DNA of 64,000 bases from Kocuria dechangensis (GTDB lineage Bacteria; Actinomycetota; Actinomycetes; Actinomycetales; Micrococcaceae), in assembly GCF_014636775.1 (NCBI RefSeq), contig NZ_BMEQ01000003.1, forward strand, positions 62,001 to 126,000, written 5' to 3'. The notes under the pieces were generated by a model, which was not told the origin of the DNA, made no database searches, and saw nothing but the letters and a program-made list of their open reading frames with translations. A program made the translations under genes and the position numbers. Shown here in pieces: positions 6,643 to 16,075 of this stretch. Numbering within the stretch: the first letter of the stretch is position 1; every line of letters starts with the position of its first letter.

Positions 6643-8337
6643 ATGACTCAGACGACGCGCGCGCCCCGTGCTGCCCGCAAGCCGAAGCCCGAGGGGCAGT
6701 GGAAGGTCGACGGCCGGGAGCCGCTGAACCCCAACGAGGTCTTCAAGCAGGCCGACGACGGGCTCAACGTGCGCGCCCGGATCGAGGAGATCTACTCCCG
6801 GGAGGGCTTCGACTCGATCGACCCCAACGACCTCCACGGCCGGTTCCGCTGGTGGGGCCTCTACACCCAGCGCAAGCCGGGCATCGACGGCGGCAAGACC
6901 GGCTCGCTGTCCGACGCCGAGCTCGAGGACAAGTACTTCATGATGCGCGTGCGCCTGGACGGCGGTGCCCTCACCCGTGAGCAGCTGCGGGTCCTCGGGC
7001 AGATCTCCGCGGACTTCGCCCGCGACTCGGCCGACGTCACGGACCGGCAGAACATCCAGTACCACTGGATCCGCGTCGAGGACGTCCCGGAGATCTGGCG
7101 CCGGCTCGAGGCCGCCGGGCTGGACACCGTCGAGGCCTGCGGCGACGTGCCCCGCGTGGTCCTCGGCTCCCCGCTGGCCGGCGTGGCCGCGGACGAGATC
7201 ATCGACCCCACCCCCGTGATCGAGCAGATCAAGCGCGAGTTCATCGGCTCCCCGGAGTTCTCCAACCTGCCGCGCAAGTACAAGACCGCGATCACCGGCC
7301 ACCCGTCCCTGGACGTGGTGCACGAGATCAACGACTGCGCCTTCGTGGGCGTCGTCCACCCCGAGCTGGGTCCCGGCTACGACCTGTGGGTCGGCGGCGC
7401 CCTGTCCGTGGTGCCGTTCCTCGGCAAGCGCCTGGGCGCCTTCGTGACCGAGGAGCAGGTGCCCGAGGTGTGGAAGGGCGTCACGAGCATCTTCCGCGAC
7501 TACGGCTACCGGCGGCTGCGCAACCGCGCCCGCCTGAAGTTCCTCGTCCAGGACTGGGGCCCCGAGAAGTTCCGCGCGGTGCTCCAGGACGAGTACCTCG
7601 GCTACGAGCTCGCCGACGGCCCCGCCCCCGCCCGCTCCGCGACGCCCGGCGACCACGTCGGCGTGCACCGGCAGAAGGACGGCCGCTTCTACATCGGCGT
7701 CGCCCCGCGCGTGGGCCGGGTCTCCGGGCAGAAGCTGCTCGCCCTGGCCGACGTCATGGCGAAGTACGGCTCGGACCGGCTGCGCACCACCCCGCACCAG
7801 AAGCTCGTGCTGCTGGACATCGAGGAGGCCGACGTCGAGAACGCCGTCGCCGACCTCGAGGCGCTGGACCTGCAGGCGAGGCCCTCCGCCTTCCGCCGCT
7901 CCACTGTGGCCTGCACGGGCATCGAGTACTGCAAGCTCGCGATCGTCGAGACCAAGCAGACGGCCTCGGACACCATCGACGAGCTCGAGCGCCGGCTCGA
8001 CGGCGTGGAGCTGCCGCAGCCGATCTCGCTGCACATCAACGGCTGCCCCAACTCCTGCGCCCGGATCCAGACCGCGGACATCGGGCTCAAGGGCCAGCTG
8101 CTGCCCACGGACGACGGCGGGCAGAGGCCCGGCTACCAGGTCCACCTGGGCGGCGGGCTCACCGACGACACCCGCGCCGAGGCCGAGCTGGGCCGCACCG
8201 TGCGCGGCCTGAAGGTCTACGCCGACGACCTGGCCGACTACGTGGAACGGCTGGTCCGGCGCTTCCTGGCCCAGCGCACCGACAACGAGACCTTCGCCGA
8301 GTGGACCCGCCGGGTCGAGGAGAGTGAACTCGCATGA
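6643..8337 (+). CDS. sir: Ferredoxin-dependent sulfite reductase (siroheme, [4Fe-4S])
   Basis: Assimilatory reductase of 564 residues that reduces sulfite to sulfide with six electrons from ferredoxin. The siroheme/[4Fe-4S] ligands are Cys424, Cys430 (CTGIEYC) and Cys468, Cys472 (GCPNSC). Tyr74 (in LYTQRKPG) and Cys166 (in VEACGDVPR) are separated by 92 residues, the same spacing as the covalently linked Tyr-Cys pair known in the active site of Mycobacterium tuberculosis NirA, which supports sulfite rather than nitrite as the substrate. Two parallel half-domains are visible. It is the first gene of a tight operon with cysH, cysD, cysN and a transporter: its TGA overlaps the cysH ATG in an ATGA. 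FprA, encoded after the operon, can reduce its ferredoxin. Confidence 0.92.
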   Translation: MTQTTRAPRAARKPKPEGQWKVDGREPLNPNEVFKQADDGLNVRARIEEIYSREGFDSIDPNDLHGRFRWWGLYTQRKPGIDGGKTGSLSDAELEDKYFMMRVRLDGGALTREQLRVLGQISADFARDSADVTDRQNIQYHWIRVEDVPEIWRRLEAAGLDTVEACGDVPRVVLGSPLAGVAADEIIDPTPVIEQIKREFIGSPEFSNLPRKYKTAITGHPSLDVVHEINDCAFVGVVHPELGPGYDLWVGGALSVVPFLGKRLGAFVTEEQVPEVWKGVTSIFRDYGYRRLRNRARLKFLVQDWGPEKFRAVLQDEYLGYELADGPAPARSATPGDHVGVHRQKDGRFYIGVAPRVGRVSGQKLLALADVMAKYGSDRLRTTPHQKLVLLDIEEADVENAVADLEALDLQARPSAFRRSTVACTGIEYCKLAIVETKQTASDTIDELERRLDGVELPQPISLHINGCPNSCARIQTADIGLKGQLLPTDDGGQRPGYQVHLGGGLTDDTRAEAELGRTVRGLKVYADDLADYVERLVRRFLAQRTDNETFAEWTRRVEESELA

Positions 8338-9137
8338 CCGCCACCCCCACCGGACCCCGCGCCGGGTCGCACGCCGTGACGGGCCCCGCCCCCGAGAGCG
8401 GGCTGCGCGACGAGCAGGCGCTGCGCGAGCTCGCGGCCGCCGGCGCCGCCGCGATGCACGCCGAGCTCGACGACGAGGGCCGGGTGCCCGCCGACGGCGA
8501 GGCCTCCACCACCGAGGTGATCCGCTGGGTCGCCGAGAACTTCGACCTGCGCAAGGTCGCGGTCGCCTGCTCGATGGCCGACGCCGTGCTGCCCGCCCTC
8601 GTGGCCGAGCAGCTGCCCGGCGTGGACGTGCTGTTCCTCGAGACCGGCTACCACTTCCCCGAGACGCTGGGCACCCGCGACGCCGTCGCCCACGTCCTGG
8701 ACATCAGCGTGGTCGACGTCCTGCCCGAGCTCACCGTGGCCGAGCAGGACGCGCAGCTGGGCAAGGACCTCTTCTCGACCGACCCCGCCCGGTGCTGCGG
8801 CATCCGCAAGGTGGACCCCCTCGCGAAGGCCCTCAGCGGCTACGAGGTCTGGTTCACCGGCGTGCGCCGCGACGAGTCCTGGACCCGCACCAACGCCCCC
8901 ATGGTCTCCTTCGACGAGACCCACAAGCTGATCAAGGTCAACCCCATGGTGCGGTGGACCCTCGACGAGCTCGTGGAGTACTCCGAGAGCCACGGCGTGC
9001 CGGTCAACCCGCTCATGTCGGAGGGCTACCTCTCCATCGGCTGCGCCCCCTGCACCCGCCCGGTCGCCGCGGGCGAGGACCCCCGCGCCGGCCGCTGGGC
9101 GGGACAGAACAAGACCGAGTGCGGGATCCACCTGTGA
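8334..9137 (+). CDS. cysH: Adenylyl-sulfate (APS) reductase, thioredoxin-dependent
   Basis: Protein of 267 residues that reduces APS to sulfite and AMP. A PP-loop like core (VAVACSMADAVLPALV) is followed by RCCGIRKVDPL and GCAPCTRPV; the Cys-Cys plus Cys-x2-Cys pairs are the [4Fe-4S] ligands that mark APS-specific reductases, whereas PAPS-specific enzymes lack them. The C-terminal KTECGIHL carries the catalytic cysteine that forms the thiosulfonate intermediate. No APS kinase (CysC) is present in the cluster, consistent with the APS route. Start and stop overlap the neighbours by 4 nt on each side (ATGA with the sulfite reductase, GTGA with cysD), so translation is probably coupled. Confidence 0.93.
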   Translation: MTATPTGPRAGSHAVTGPAPESGLRDEQALRELAAAGAAAMHAELDDEGRVPADGEASTTEVIRWVAENFDLRKVAVACSMADAVLPALVAEQLPGVDVLFLETGYHFPETLGTRDAVAHVLDISVVDVLPELTVAEQDAQLGKDLFSTDPARCCGIRKVDPLAKALSGYEVWFTGVRRDESWTRTNAPMVSFDETHKLIKVNPMVRWTLDELVEYSESHGVPVNPLMSEGYLSIGCAPCTRPVAAGEDPRAGRWAGQNKTECGIHL

Positions 9138-10084
9138 GCGCCACGACGGACCGCGCAGCGAGCACGACGACGGACGGGACCATGAACACGACGACGCACA
9201 GCAGCCTCGACGCGCTCGAGGCGGAGTCCATCCACATCATCCGCGAGGTCGTGGCGGAGTTCGACCGCCCGGCCATGCTCTTCTCCGGCGGCAAGGACTC
9301 GGTGGTGATGCTCCACCTCGCGGCCAAGGCCTTCTGGCCCGGGCGCGTGCCCTTCCCGGTGCTGCACGTGGACACCGGCCACAACTTCCCCGAGGTCCTC
9401 GACTTCCGGGACCGCACCGTCGAGCGGCTGGGCGTGCGCCTGGTCGTCGCCGGCGTGCAGGACTACATCGACGACGGCCGGCTGCTCGAGCGCGCCGACG
9501 GCACCCGCAACCCGCTCCAGACCGTCCCGCTGCTCGACGCCATCGTCGAGAACAAGTTCGACGCCGTGTTCGGCGGCGGCCGCCGCGACGAGGACAAGGC
9601 CCGCGCGAAGGAGCGGATCCTGTCCCTGCGCGACGAGTTCGGCCAGTGGGACCCCCGCAACCAGCGCCCGGAGCTGTGGAACCTCTACAACGGCCGCCAC
9701 ACCGCCGGCCAGCACGTGCGGGCGTTCCCCATCAGCAACTGGACCGAGCTCGACATCTGGCGCTACATCGAGCGCGAGAACATCGAGCTGCCGCCCATCT
9801 ACTACGCCCACGAGCGGGAGGTCTTCCGCCGGGACGGGATGTGGCGGGCCGTGGGCGAGTTCTCGATGCCCACCGAGGCCGAGGACGTCGAGCGGCGCAC
9901 GGTGCGCTACCGCACCGTGGGCGACATGTCCTGCACGGGCGCCGTGCTCTCCGACGCAGCGACCGTGGCCGACGTCGTGGCCGAGGTCGCCGTGTCCACG
10001 CTCACCGAGCGCGGGGCCACCCGCGCCGACGACCGGATCTCCGAGGCCGCCATGGAGGACCGCAAGAAGGACGGGTACTTCTAG
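9134..10084 (+). CDS. cysD: Sulfate adenylyltransferase subunit 2 (small, catalytic)
   Basis: ATP sulfurylase small subunit of 316 residues; with CysN it makes APS from sulfate and ATP. The PP-loop SGGKDS is at residues 51-56 and the rest (LHVDTGHNFPEVLDFRD, FGGGRRDEDKARAKERI, NWTELDIWRYIERENIELP, YRTVGDMSCTGAV) follows the CysD pattern to the C-terminal RKKDGYF. The GTG start overlaps the cysH stop in GTGA; an ATG 16 codons further in (before NTTTHSSLDALEAESI) is a possible alternative start and would give a protein nearer the usual length. cysN begins 2 nt after the stop. Confidence 0.93.
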   Translation: MSATTDRAASTTTDGTMNTTTHSSLDALEAESIHIIREVVAEFDRPAMLFSGGKDSVVMLHLAAKAFWPGRVPFPVLHVDTGHNFPEVLDFRDRTVERLGVRLVVAGVQDYIDDGRLLERADGTRNPLQTVPLLDAIVENKFDAVFGGGRRDEDKARAKERILSLRDEFGQWDPRNQRPELWNLYNGRHTAGQHVRAFPISNWTELDIWRYIERENIELPPIYYAHEREVFRRDGMWRAVGEFSMPTEAEDVERRTVRYRTVGDMSCTGAVLSDAATVADVVAEVAVSTLTERGATRADDRISEAAMEDRKKDGYF

Positions 10085-10086
10085 AC

Positions 10087-11496
10087 ATGACTTCCACCGA
10101 CACCACTCCCGCGCCCGCCCCTGTGCCCACCACCGGGCAGGACACCGCGCACGCCCCCACCATCGACCCCGGGTCGCTGTTCCGCTTCGCCACCGCCGGC
10201 TCCGTCGACGACGGCAAGTCCACGCTCGTGGGCCGGCTGCTCTACGACGCGAAGGCGATCCTCGCGGACCAGCTCGAGGCCGTGGGCCGCACCTCCGCCG
10301 AGCGCGGCTTCGGCGGCGGCTCCGGGCGGCTGGACCTCGCGCTGCTCACCGACGGCCTGCGCGCCGAGCGGGAGCAGGGCATCACGATCGACGTGGCCTA
10401 CCGCTACTTCGCCACGGACCGCCGCTCGTTCGTCCTGGCGGACTGCCCCGGCCACGTCCAGTACACGAAGAACACCGTCACGGGCGCCTCGACCGCCGAC
10501 GCCGTGGTCCTCCTCGTGGACGCCCGGCACGGGGTGTCGGAGCAGACGCGGCGCCACCTCGCCGTCGTCGCCCTCCTGCGCGTCCCGCACGTGGTGGTCG
10601 CCGTGAACAAGATCGACCTCGTCGACTACTCCCGGGAGGTCTTCGAACGGGTCTCCGCGGACGCCCACGACGTCGCCACCCGGCTCGGTCTGGAGGACCT
10701 GCACGTGGTGCCGGTCTCCGCGCTCGAGGGGGACAACGTCGTCGAGCGCTCGGAGCGCACCCCCTGGTACGAGGGCCGCCCCCTGCTGCGGATCCTCGAG
10801 GAGCTGCCCACCGTCGACGAGTCGGGCCGCGGCACGCACCGCCCCCTGCGCTTCCCCGTCCAGTACGTGATCCGCCCCCAGGGCGGGCTCGTGGCGGGCG
10901 TGGACCCGGAGGAGTACCGCGACTACCGCGGCTACGCTGGCCAGATCGCCTCGGGCACCGTGGCCGTGGGCGACGAGGTCGTGGTCCTGCCCTCGGGCCG
11001 GCGCACCACCGTCACCGGGATCGACGTGGCCGGCACCGCCGCCTCCGTGGGCGGCCCCCTGCCCGGCGAGCAGCTGCCGGAGGCCGCCGCCCCGAGCTCG
11101 GTCACGCTGCGCCTCGCCGACGACATCGACATCGCCCGCGGCGACCTCATCGCGGGCACGGGCGACGACCTGCCCCTGCCCACCCAGGACCTCGCGGCCT
11201 CCGTCGCGTGGCTGGGGGAGCGGCCGCTGCAGCCCCGCGCCCGCGTGCTCGTCAAGCACGGCACCGCGACCGTCCAGGGCATGGTGCAGGAGATCGAGGG
11301 CAAGCTCGACCTCGACGAGCTGACCGTCCAGGACGCCGGTAGCCTGGAGCTCAACGACCTGGGCCGCGTCCGCATCCGCACGGCCTCCCCGCTGCCCGTG
11401 GACAGCTACGGGAGCCTCCGGCGCACCGGCGCGTTCCTGCTCATCGACCCGGTCACCGGCGCCACGCTGGCCGCCGGGCTCGTCCGGGACGCCTGA
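10087..11496 (+). CDS. cysN: Sulfate adenylyltransferase subunit 1 (GTPase)
   Basis: GTP-binding subunit of ATP sulfurylase, 469 residues. EF-Tu-like motifs are GSVDDGKST (G1, about residues 38-46), DCPGH (G3) and NKID (G4); the switch region GITIDVAYRYF is intact. The two beta-barrel domains follow. The protein ends after the elongation-factor-like region, so it is the short CysN form without the fused APS kinase (CysC) that Mycobacterium has. GTP hydrolysis drives APS formation by CysD, encoded just upstream. A substrate-binding protein gene starts 1 nt after the stop codon, so the operon continues into a transporter. Confidence 0.92.
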   Translation: MTSTDTTPAPAPVPTTGQDTAHAPTIDPGSLFRFATAGSVDDGKSTLVGRLLYDAKAILADQLEAVGRTSAERGFGGGSGRLDLALLTDGLRAEREQGITIDVAYRYFATDRRSFVLADCPGHVQYTKNTVTGASTADAVVLLVDARHGVSEQTRRHLAVVALLRVPHVVVAVNKIDLVDYSREVFERVSADAHDVATRLGLEDLHVVPVSALEGDNVVERSERTPWYEGRPLLRILEELPTVDESGRGTHRPLRFPVQYVIRPQGGLVAGVDPEEYRDYRGYAGQIASGTVAVGDEVVVLPSGRRTTVTGIDVAGTAASVGGPLPGEQLPEAAAPSSVTLRLADDIDIARGDLIAGTGDDLPLPTQDLAASVAWLGERPLQPRARVLVKHGTATVQGMVQEIEGKLDLDELTVQDAGSLELNDLGRVRIRTASPLPVDSYGSLRRTGAFLLIDPVTGATLAAGLVRDA

Positions 11497-11497
11497 G

Positions 11498-12573
11498 GTG
11501 GCGCGGCGTCGTCGGGCCGGGGGCTGGACGCTCGTGCTCGGCGCGCTCGCGGTGCTGGCCGTCCTGACGGTGGCCGCCACCGTGCTGCGCGCCAACGGGA
11601 CGCTCGAGGCCTGGGAGCAGGCCTCCGTGGAGACCTCCGACGCCTCCGAGCTGACCCTGGGCTACTTCGGCAACCTCACCCACGGCCCGGCCCTGGTCGG
11701 CGTGCAGGAGGGGCTGTTCGCCCAGGAGCTCGGGGACACGCAGCTGTCCACACAGGTCTTCAGCAGCGGCCCCACCGCCATCGAGGCGATGAACGCGGGA
11801 GAGGTCGACGCCGCGTTCGTGGGCCCGAACCCCGCGATCAACTCCTTCATCCAGTCCGGGGGCGAGTCCCTCACCGTGGTGGCCGGGGCGGCCTCGGGGG
11901 GCGCCCAGTTCGTGGTGTCCGGTGACGTCGCCGGGGAGGACGACCTCGGGGGCCGCACCTTCGCGACCCCCGACTTCGGCGGCACCCAGGACGTGGCCCT
12001 GCGGACGTGGCTCGCCGACCACGGGTACGCGGCCGACGGCGACGGCGAGCGCGCGGTCGGCATCACGCCCATGCCCAACGGGCAGGCCCTCCAGATGCTG
12101 CGCCAGGGCCAGATCGACGGCGGCTGGCTGCCCCAGCCCTGGGCCACCCGCGCGGTCCAGGAGGAGGGCGCGAAGGTGCTCGTGGACGAGAGCGAGCTGT
12201 GGGCGGACGGCCGGTACCCCACCACCGTGCTCGCGGTGCGCCAGGACTTCCTGGAGCAGCACCCGCAGACCGTCGAGAAGCTCCTGTCCGGCCTGGACGA
12301 GTCCGTCGGCTGGCTCCACGCGCACGAGGACGACCCCGTGCTGGTGGCGGACACGCTCAACGCCGCCCTCGAGGCCGCCGACACCGACCCGCTGCCGCAG
12401 ACCACGGCCGTCGGGGCGCTCGGGGCGATCGAGTGGACCGTCGACCCCCTGGCCGACACCTACCCGGCGCTGCTCGAGCACGCGGTGCGCGCCGGCACCA
12501 CCCAGGAGGCCTCCGTGGAGGGACTCGTGGACACCACCCTCCTCGACCGCGTCCGCTCCGGAGAGGAGGACCG

Positions 12574-12577
<4 letters not shown>
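11498..12577 (+). CDS. ABC transporter substrate-binding protein, SsuA/TauA (NMT1-like) family
   Basis: Protein of 359 residues with an N-terminal Arg-rich leader and one hydrophobic segment (LVLGALAVLAVLTVAATVL, about residues 12-30) that acts as signal peptide or anchor; no lipobox cysteine is seen, which is unusual for a Gram-positive binding protein. The mature part starts LTLGYFGNLTHGPALVGVQEGLF and has FSSGPTAIEAMNAGEVDAAFVGPNPAIN, the pattern of sulfonate, taurine and related binding proteins. It starts with GTG directly after cysN and overlaps the next gene in ATGA. Position inside the sulfate-reduction operon suggests a sulfur source (sulfonate, or possibly sulfate itself) as cargo; this is inferred. 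Confidence 0.85.
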
Positions 12578-13372
<795 letters not shown>

Positions 13373-13383
<11 letters not shown>

Positions 13384-14317
13384 GACCGCCGCCCTGCCCG
13401 CCGTGGCCGGCACCCGCCCCGGCCCCGCGCCCACCACCGCCCCCGCCCAGGCCCGCCCGGCCGCCGCGGGGGACGAGCTCGCCGGGCTCGACGCCCTGCA
13501 GACCGAGCGGCCCCGCCGCGCCCCGGTCGGCCAGATCCTCCGCACCAAGGTGGCGCCGCCCCTGGTCGCCCTGCTGTTCGGGCTGCTGACCTGGCAGCTG
13601 TTCGTCGCCCTGCTGGACCCCCGCCCCGACGTCGTGCCGGGACCCTTCGACGTCGCCCGCCAGCTCGGCGTGCTGCTCGCGGACGGGACCCTGTGGGGGG
13701 CGCTGGGCACCAGCCTGTGGCGCGGGATCAGCGGCTTCCTGATCGCCGTCGCCGTCGCCACGCCGCTGGGCCTGCTCGTGGCGCAGCGGCAGGGGCTGCG
13801 CAACGCCGTCGGCCCCCTCATCTCGGGGCTGCAGGTGCTCCCGTCCGTCGCCTGGGTGCCGGCGGCGATCATCTGGTTCGGCCTCTCCGACGCCACCGTG
13901 TACTTCGTGGTGCTCATGGGGGCGATCCCGTCGATCGTCAACGGGATGCTCGCCGGCGTGGACCAGATCCCGCCGCAGCTGCGCCGGGCCGGCCAGGTGC
14001 TCGGCGCGTCCGGCTGGACCATGGCGGCCAAGATCGTCCTGCCCGCCGCCCTGCCCGGGTACGTGGCCGGGCTCAAGCAGGGGTGGGCGTTCTCGTGGCG
14101 CTCCCTCATGGGCGCCGAGCTGATCGCGATCGGCGGCTCCATCGGCTTCGGCCTGGGATCGCTGCTCGAACAGGGGCGGACGGTCTCCAACATGGCCGTG
14201 GTGATGGCCGCGGTGCTCGCGATCCTCGCCGTGGGCATCCTCGTGGAGCTGCTGTTCTTCAACCCCGTGGAACGGCGGCTGCTGCGGGGGCGGGGGCTGC
14301 TCGGCCCCCGCTCCTGA
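13373..14317 (+). CDS. ABC transporter permease, SsuC/TauC type
   Basis: Permease of 314 residues with about six transmembrane helices after an unusually long, Ala/Pro-rich cytoplasmic N-terminus (about 60 residues). The EAA-loop that docks on the ATPase is visible in LRRAGQVLGASGWTMAAKIVLPAALPGYVAGLKQ, and the following GWAFSWRSLMGAELIA is characteristic of sulfonate/nitrate/taurine permeases. It is the last gene of the sulfur operon, overlapping the ATPase gene by 11 nt; fprA follows after 110 nt with its own signals. Cargo inferred from operon context. Confidence 0.88.
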
Positions 14318-14427
14318 GCCTCGTCCCGACCCCTCCCCGTCCAGGAAGTTCTGCGCCGACTTCACTACCCTGGGACCCGGTCCCGCCGCGCACGGTGCAC
14401 GCCGTGCGCGCTGTCGAAAGGAAACCC

Positions 14428-15855
14428 GTGGCTGACACCACCACCCGCCCCCTGCGCGTCGCCGTGATCGGCGCCGGCCCCGCCGGCATCTACGCCGCAG
14501 ACATGCTCACCAAGTCCGAGGCCGTGAAGAGCGGCGAGCTCGAGGTCAGCATCGACCTGTTCGACCGCTACCCCACCCCCTTCGGGCTCATCCGCTACGG
14601 CGTGGCCCCCGACCACCCCCGCATCAAGGGCATCATCACCGCGCTGCGCTCGATCCTCGGCCGCGGCGACATCCGGTTCTTCGGCAACGTCGAGTACGGC
14701 ACCGACTTCACGCTCGCCGACTTCGGCGCCCACTACGACGCCGTGATCTTCGCCACCGGCGCCGTCTACGACGCCCCGCTGAACATCCCCGGCACCGAGC
14801 TGGAGGGCGTGTACGGCGCCGCGGAGTTCGTCGCCTGGTACGACGGCCACCCCGACTTCCCCCGCACCTGGCCGCTCGAGGCCAAGGAGGTCGCGGTGAT
14901 CGGCAACGGCAACGTGGCCCTCGACGTGGCCCGCGTGCTCTCCAAGCACGCCGACGACATGCTCGTCACGGAGATCCCCGCCAACGTCTACCAGGGGCTC
15001 AAGGCCTCCCCGGTCACTGACGTGCACATCTTCGGCCGCCGCGGCCCCGCCCAGGTGAAGTTCACGCCGCTCGAGTTGCGGGAGCTCGCCAAGTCGCGGG
15101 ACGTCGACATCGTCGTGTACGACGAGGACTTCCAGTACGACGAGGGCTCCGAGCGGGCCATCGCCGAGAACAACCAGGCCAAGGTCATGGTCAAGACCCT
15201 CGAGAAGTGGCGGGCCGACGACTCCCCGAAGACCGCCTCCCGGCGCCTGCACCTGCACTTCCTGCAGAGCCCCCGCGAGGTGCTCGGGGAGGACGGCAAG
15301 GTCGTGGGCCTGCGCATGGAGCGCACCCGCCTCAACGGCGACGGCTCCGTGTCCGGGACCGGCGAGTTCGTCGACTACCCGGTGCAGGCCGTCTACCACG
15401 CGGTCGGCTACCTCGGCTCCCGGCTGCCCGAGCTGCCGTTCGACGACGGCCGCGGCGTGATCCCCAACGTGGAGGGACGCGTGGTCGCCGACAACGGCGC
15501 CGTGCTGCACGGCCTCTACGCCACCGGCTGGATCAAGCGCGGGCCCGTCGGGCTGATCGGCGCCACCAAGTCCGACGCCCTCGAGACCGTCACCCACCTG
15601 CTCGAGGACCGGCCGCTGCTGCCCGCCGCCTCCTCCCCGGACCCGCAGTCCGTCAACGACGTGCTCGAGGCCCGCGGCGTGCAGTACACCACGTGGGAGG
15701 GCTGGCTGGCCCTCGACGAGTACGAGCAGGGGCTCGGCCAGTCCTCGCACGACGCCGAGGGCAACCCGCGCGAGCGCGTCAAGGTGGTCGAGCGCGAGGA
15801 GATGGTCTGCGTCTCCCGCGAGGGCGTGGCGGACCCCGTCGCGACCCACGCCTGA
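14428..15855 (+). CDS. fprA: Ferredoxin-NADP(+) reductase, FprA/adrenodoxin reductase family
   Basis: Flavoenzyme of 475 residues. An FAD-binding VIGAGPAGIYAADML is at the N-terminus (about residues 12-26), DRYPTPFGLIRYGVAPDHPR is the family hallmark, and the NADP-binding VIGNGNVALDVARVL lies mid-protein; TGWIKRGPVGLIGATKSDA closes the active-site region. It moves electrons from NADPH to ferredoxin, and its place directly after the sulfite reductase operon makes it the likely donor chain for that enzyme, as the fpr2 gene is in the Corynebacterium glutamicum cys cluster. GTG start with GAAAGGAAA before it. A TACCCT box at 14366-14371 could be its own -10. A repeat-rich hairpin region follows the stop. 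Confidence 0.92.
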   Translation: MADTTTRPLRVAVIGAGPAGIYAADMLTKSEAVKSGELEVSIDLFDRYPTPFGLIRYGVAPDHPRIKGIITALRSILGRGDIRFFGNVEYGTDFTLADFGAHYDAVIFATGAVYDAPLNIPGTELEGVYGAAEFVAWYDGHPDFPRTWPLEAKEVAVIGNGNVALDVARVLSKHADDMLVTEIPANVYQGLKASPVTDVHIFGRRGPAQVKFTPLELRELAKSRDVDIVVYDEDFQYDEGSERAIAENNQAKVMVKTLEKWRADDSPKTASRRLHLHFLQSPREVLGEDGKVVGLRMERTRLNGDGSVSGTGEFVDYPVQAVYHAVGYLGSRLPELPFDDGRGVIPNVEGRVVADNGAVLHGLYATGWIKRGPVGLIGATKSDALETVTHLLEDRPLLPAASSPDPQSVNDVLEARGVQYTTWEGWLALDEYEQGLGQSSHDAEGNPRERVKVVEREEMVCVSREGVADPVATHA

Positions 15856-15873
15856 CCGGCGCCCCTTCTCTGA

Positions 15874-15936
15874 CCGCGAGGGGTCGTTTTCCAACGGAAC
15901 AAGTAGCTCATTCGGCCTGGAAACGACCCCTCGCGG
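15874..15936. terminator. Long inverted repeat after fprA (terminator-like, part of a repeated element)
   Basis: The left arm 15874-15893 begins CCGCGAGGGGTCG and pairs with 15918-15936, which ends CGACCCCTCGCGG; the arms are complementary over 19 bp with one bulged T. The loop is 24 nt. Position after fprA and before a convergent gene suggests bidirectional termination. The arm sequence recurs in the repeats just downstream and at 37010-37130. Confidence 0.65.
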
Positions 15937-15939
15937 TGC

Positions 15940-16001
15940 TGTGGGCCCTGAACGCGACCCCTCGCGGCGTTGTGGGCCCTGAACGCGACCCCTCGCGGCG
16001 T
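15940..16001. repeat. 31-bp direct repeat, two perfect copies, carrying CGACCCCTCGCGG
   Basis: Two exact head-to-tail copies of a 31-nt unit (15940-15970 and 15971-16001) that contains GCGACCCCTCGCGGCG, followed by the start of a third, degenerate unit (TGTGGGCGCTGAGCGCC). The CGACCCCTCGCGG core is identical to the right arm of the preceding hairpin and nearly identical to sequences at 37081-37130, so this is a copy of an interspersed intergenic element. Confidence 0.75.
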
Positions 16002-16075
16002 TGTGGGCGCTGAGCGCCACCCCCCGGGGCCGGAGCCGGCGGTGCAGCGGCGCCGGAGCGGCAGCTGCTGGGCCG

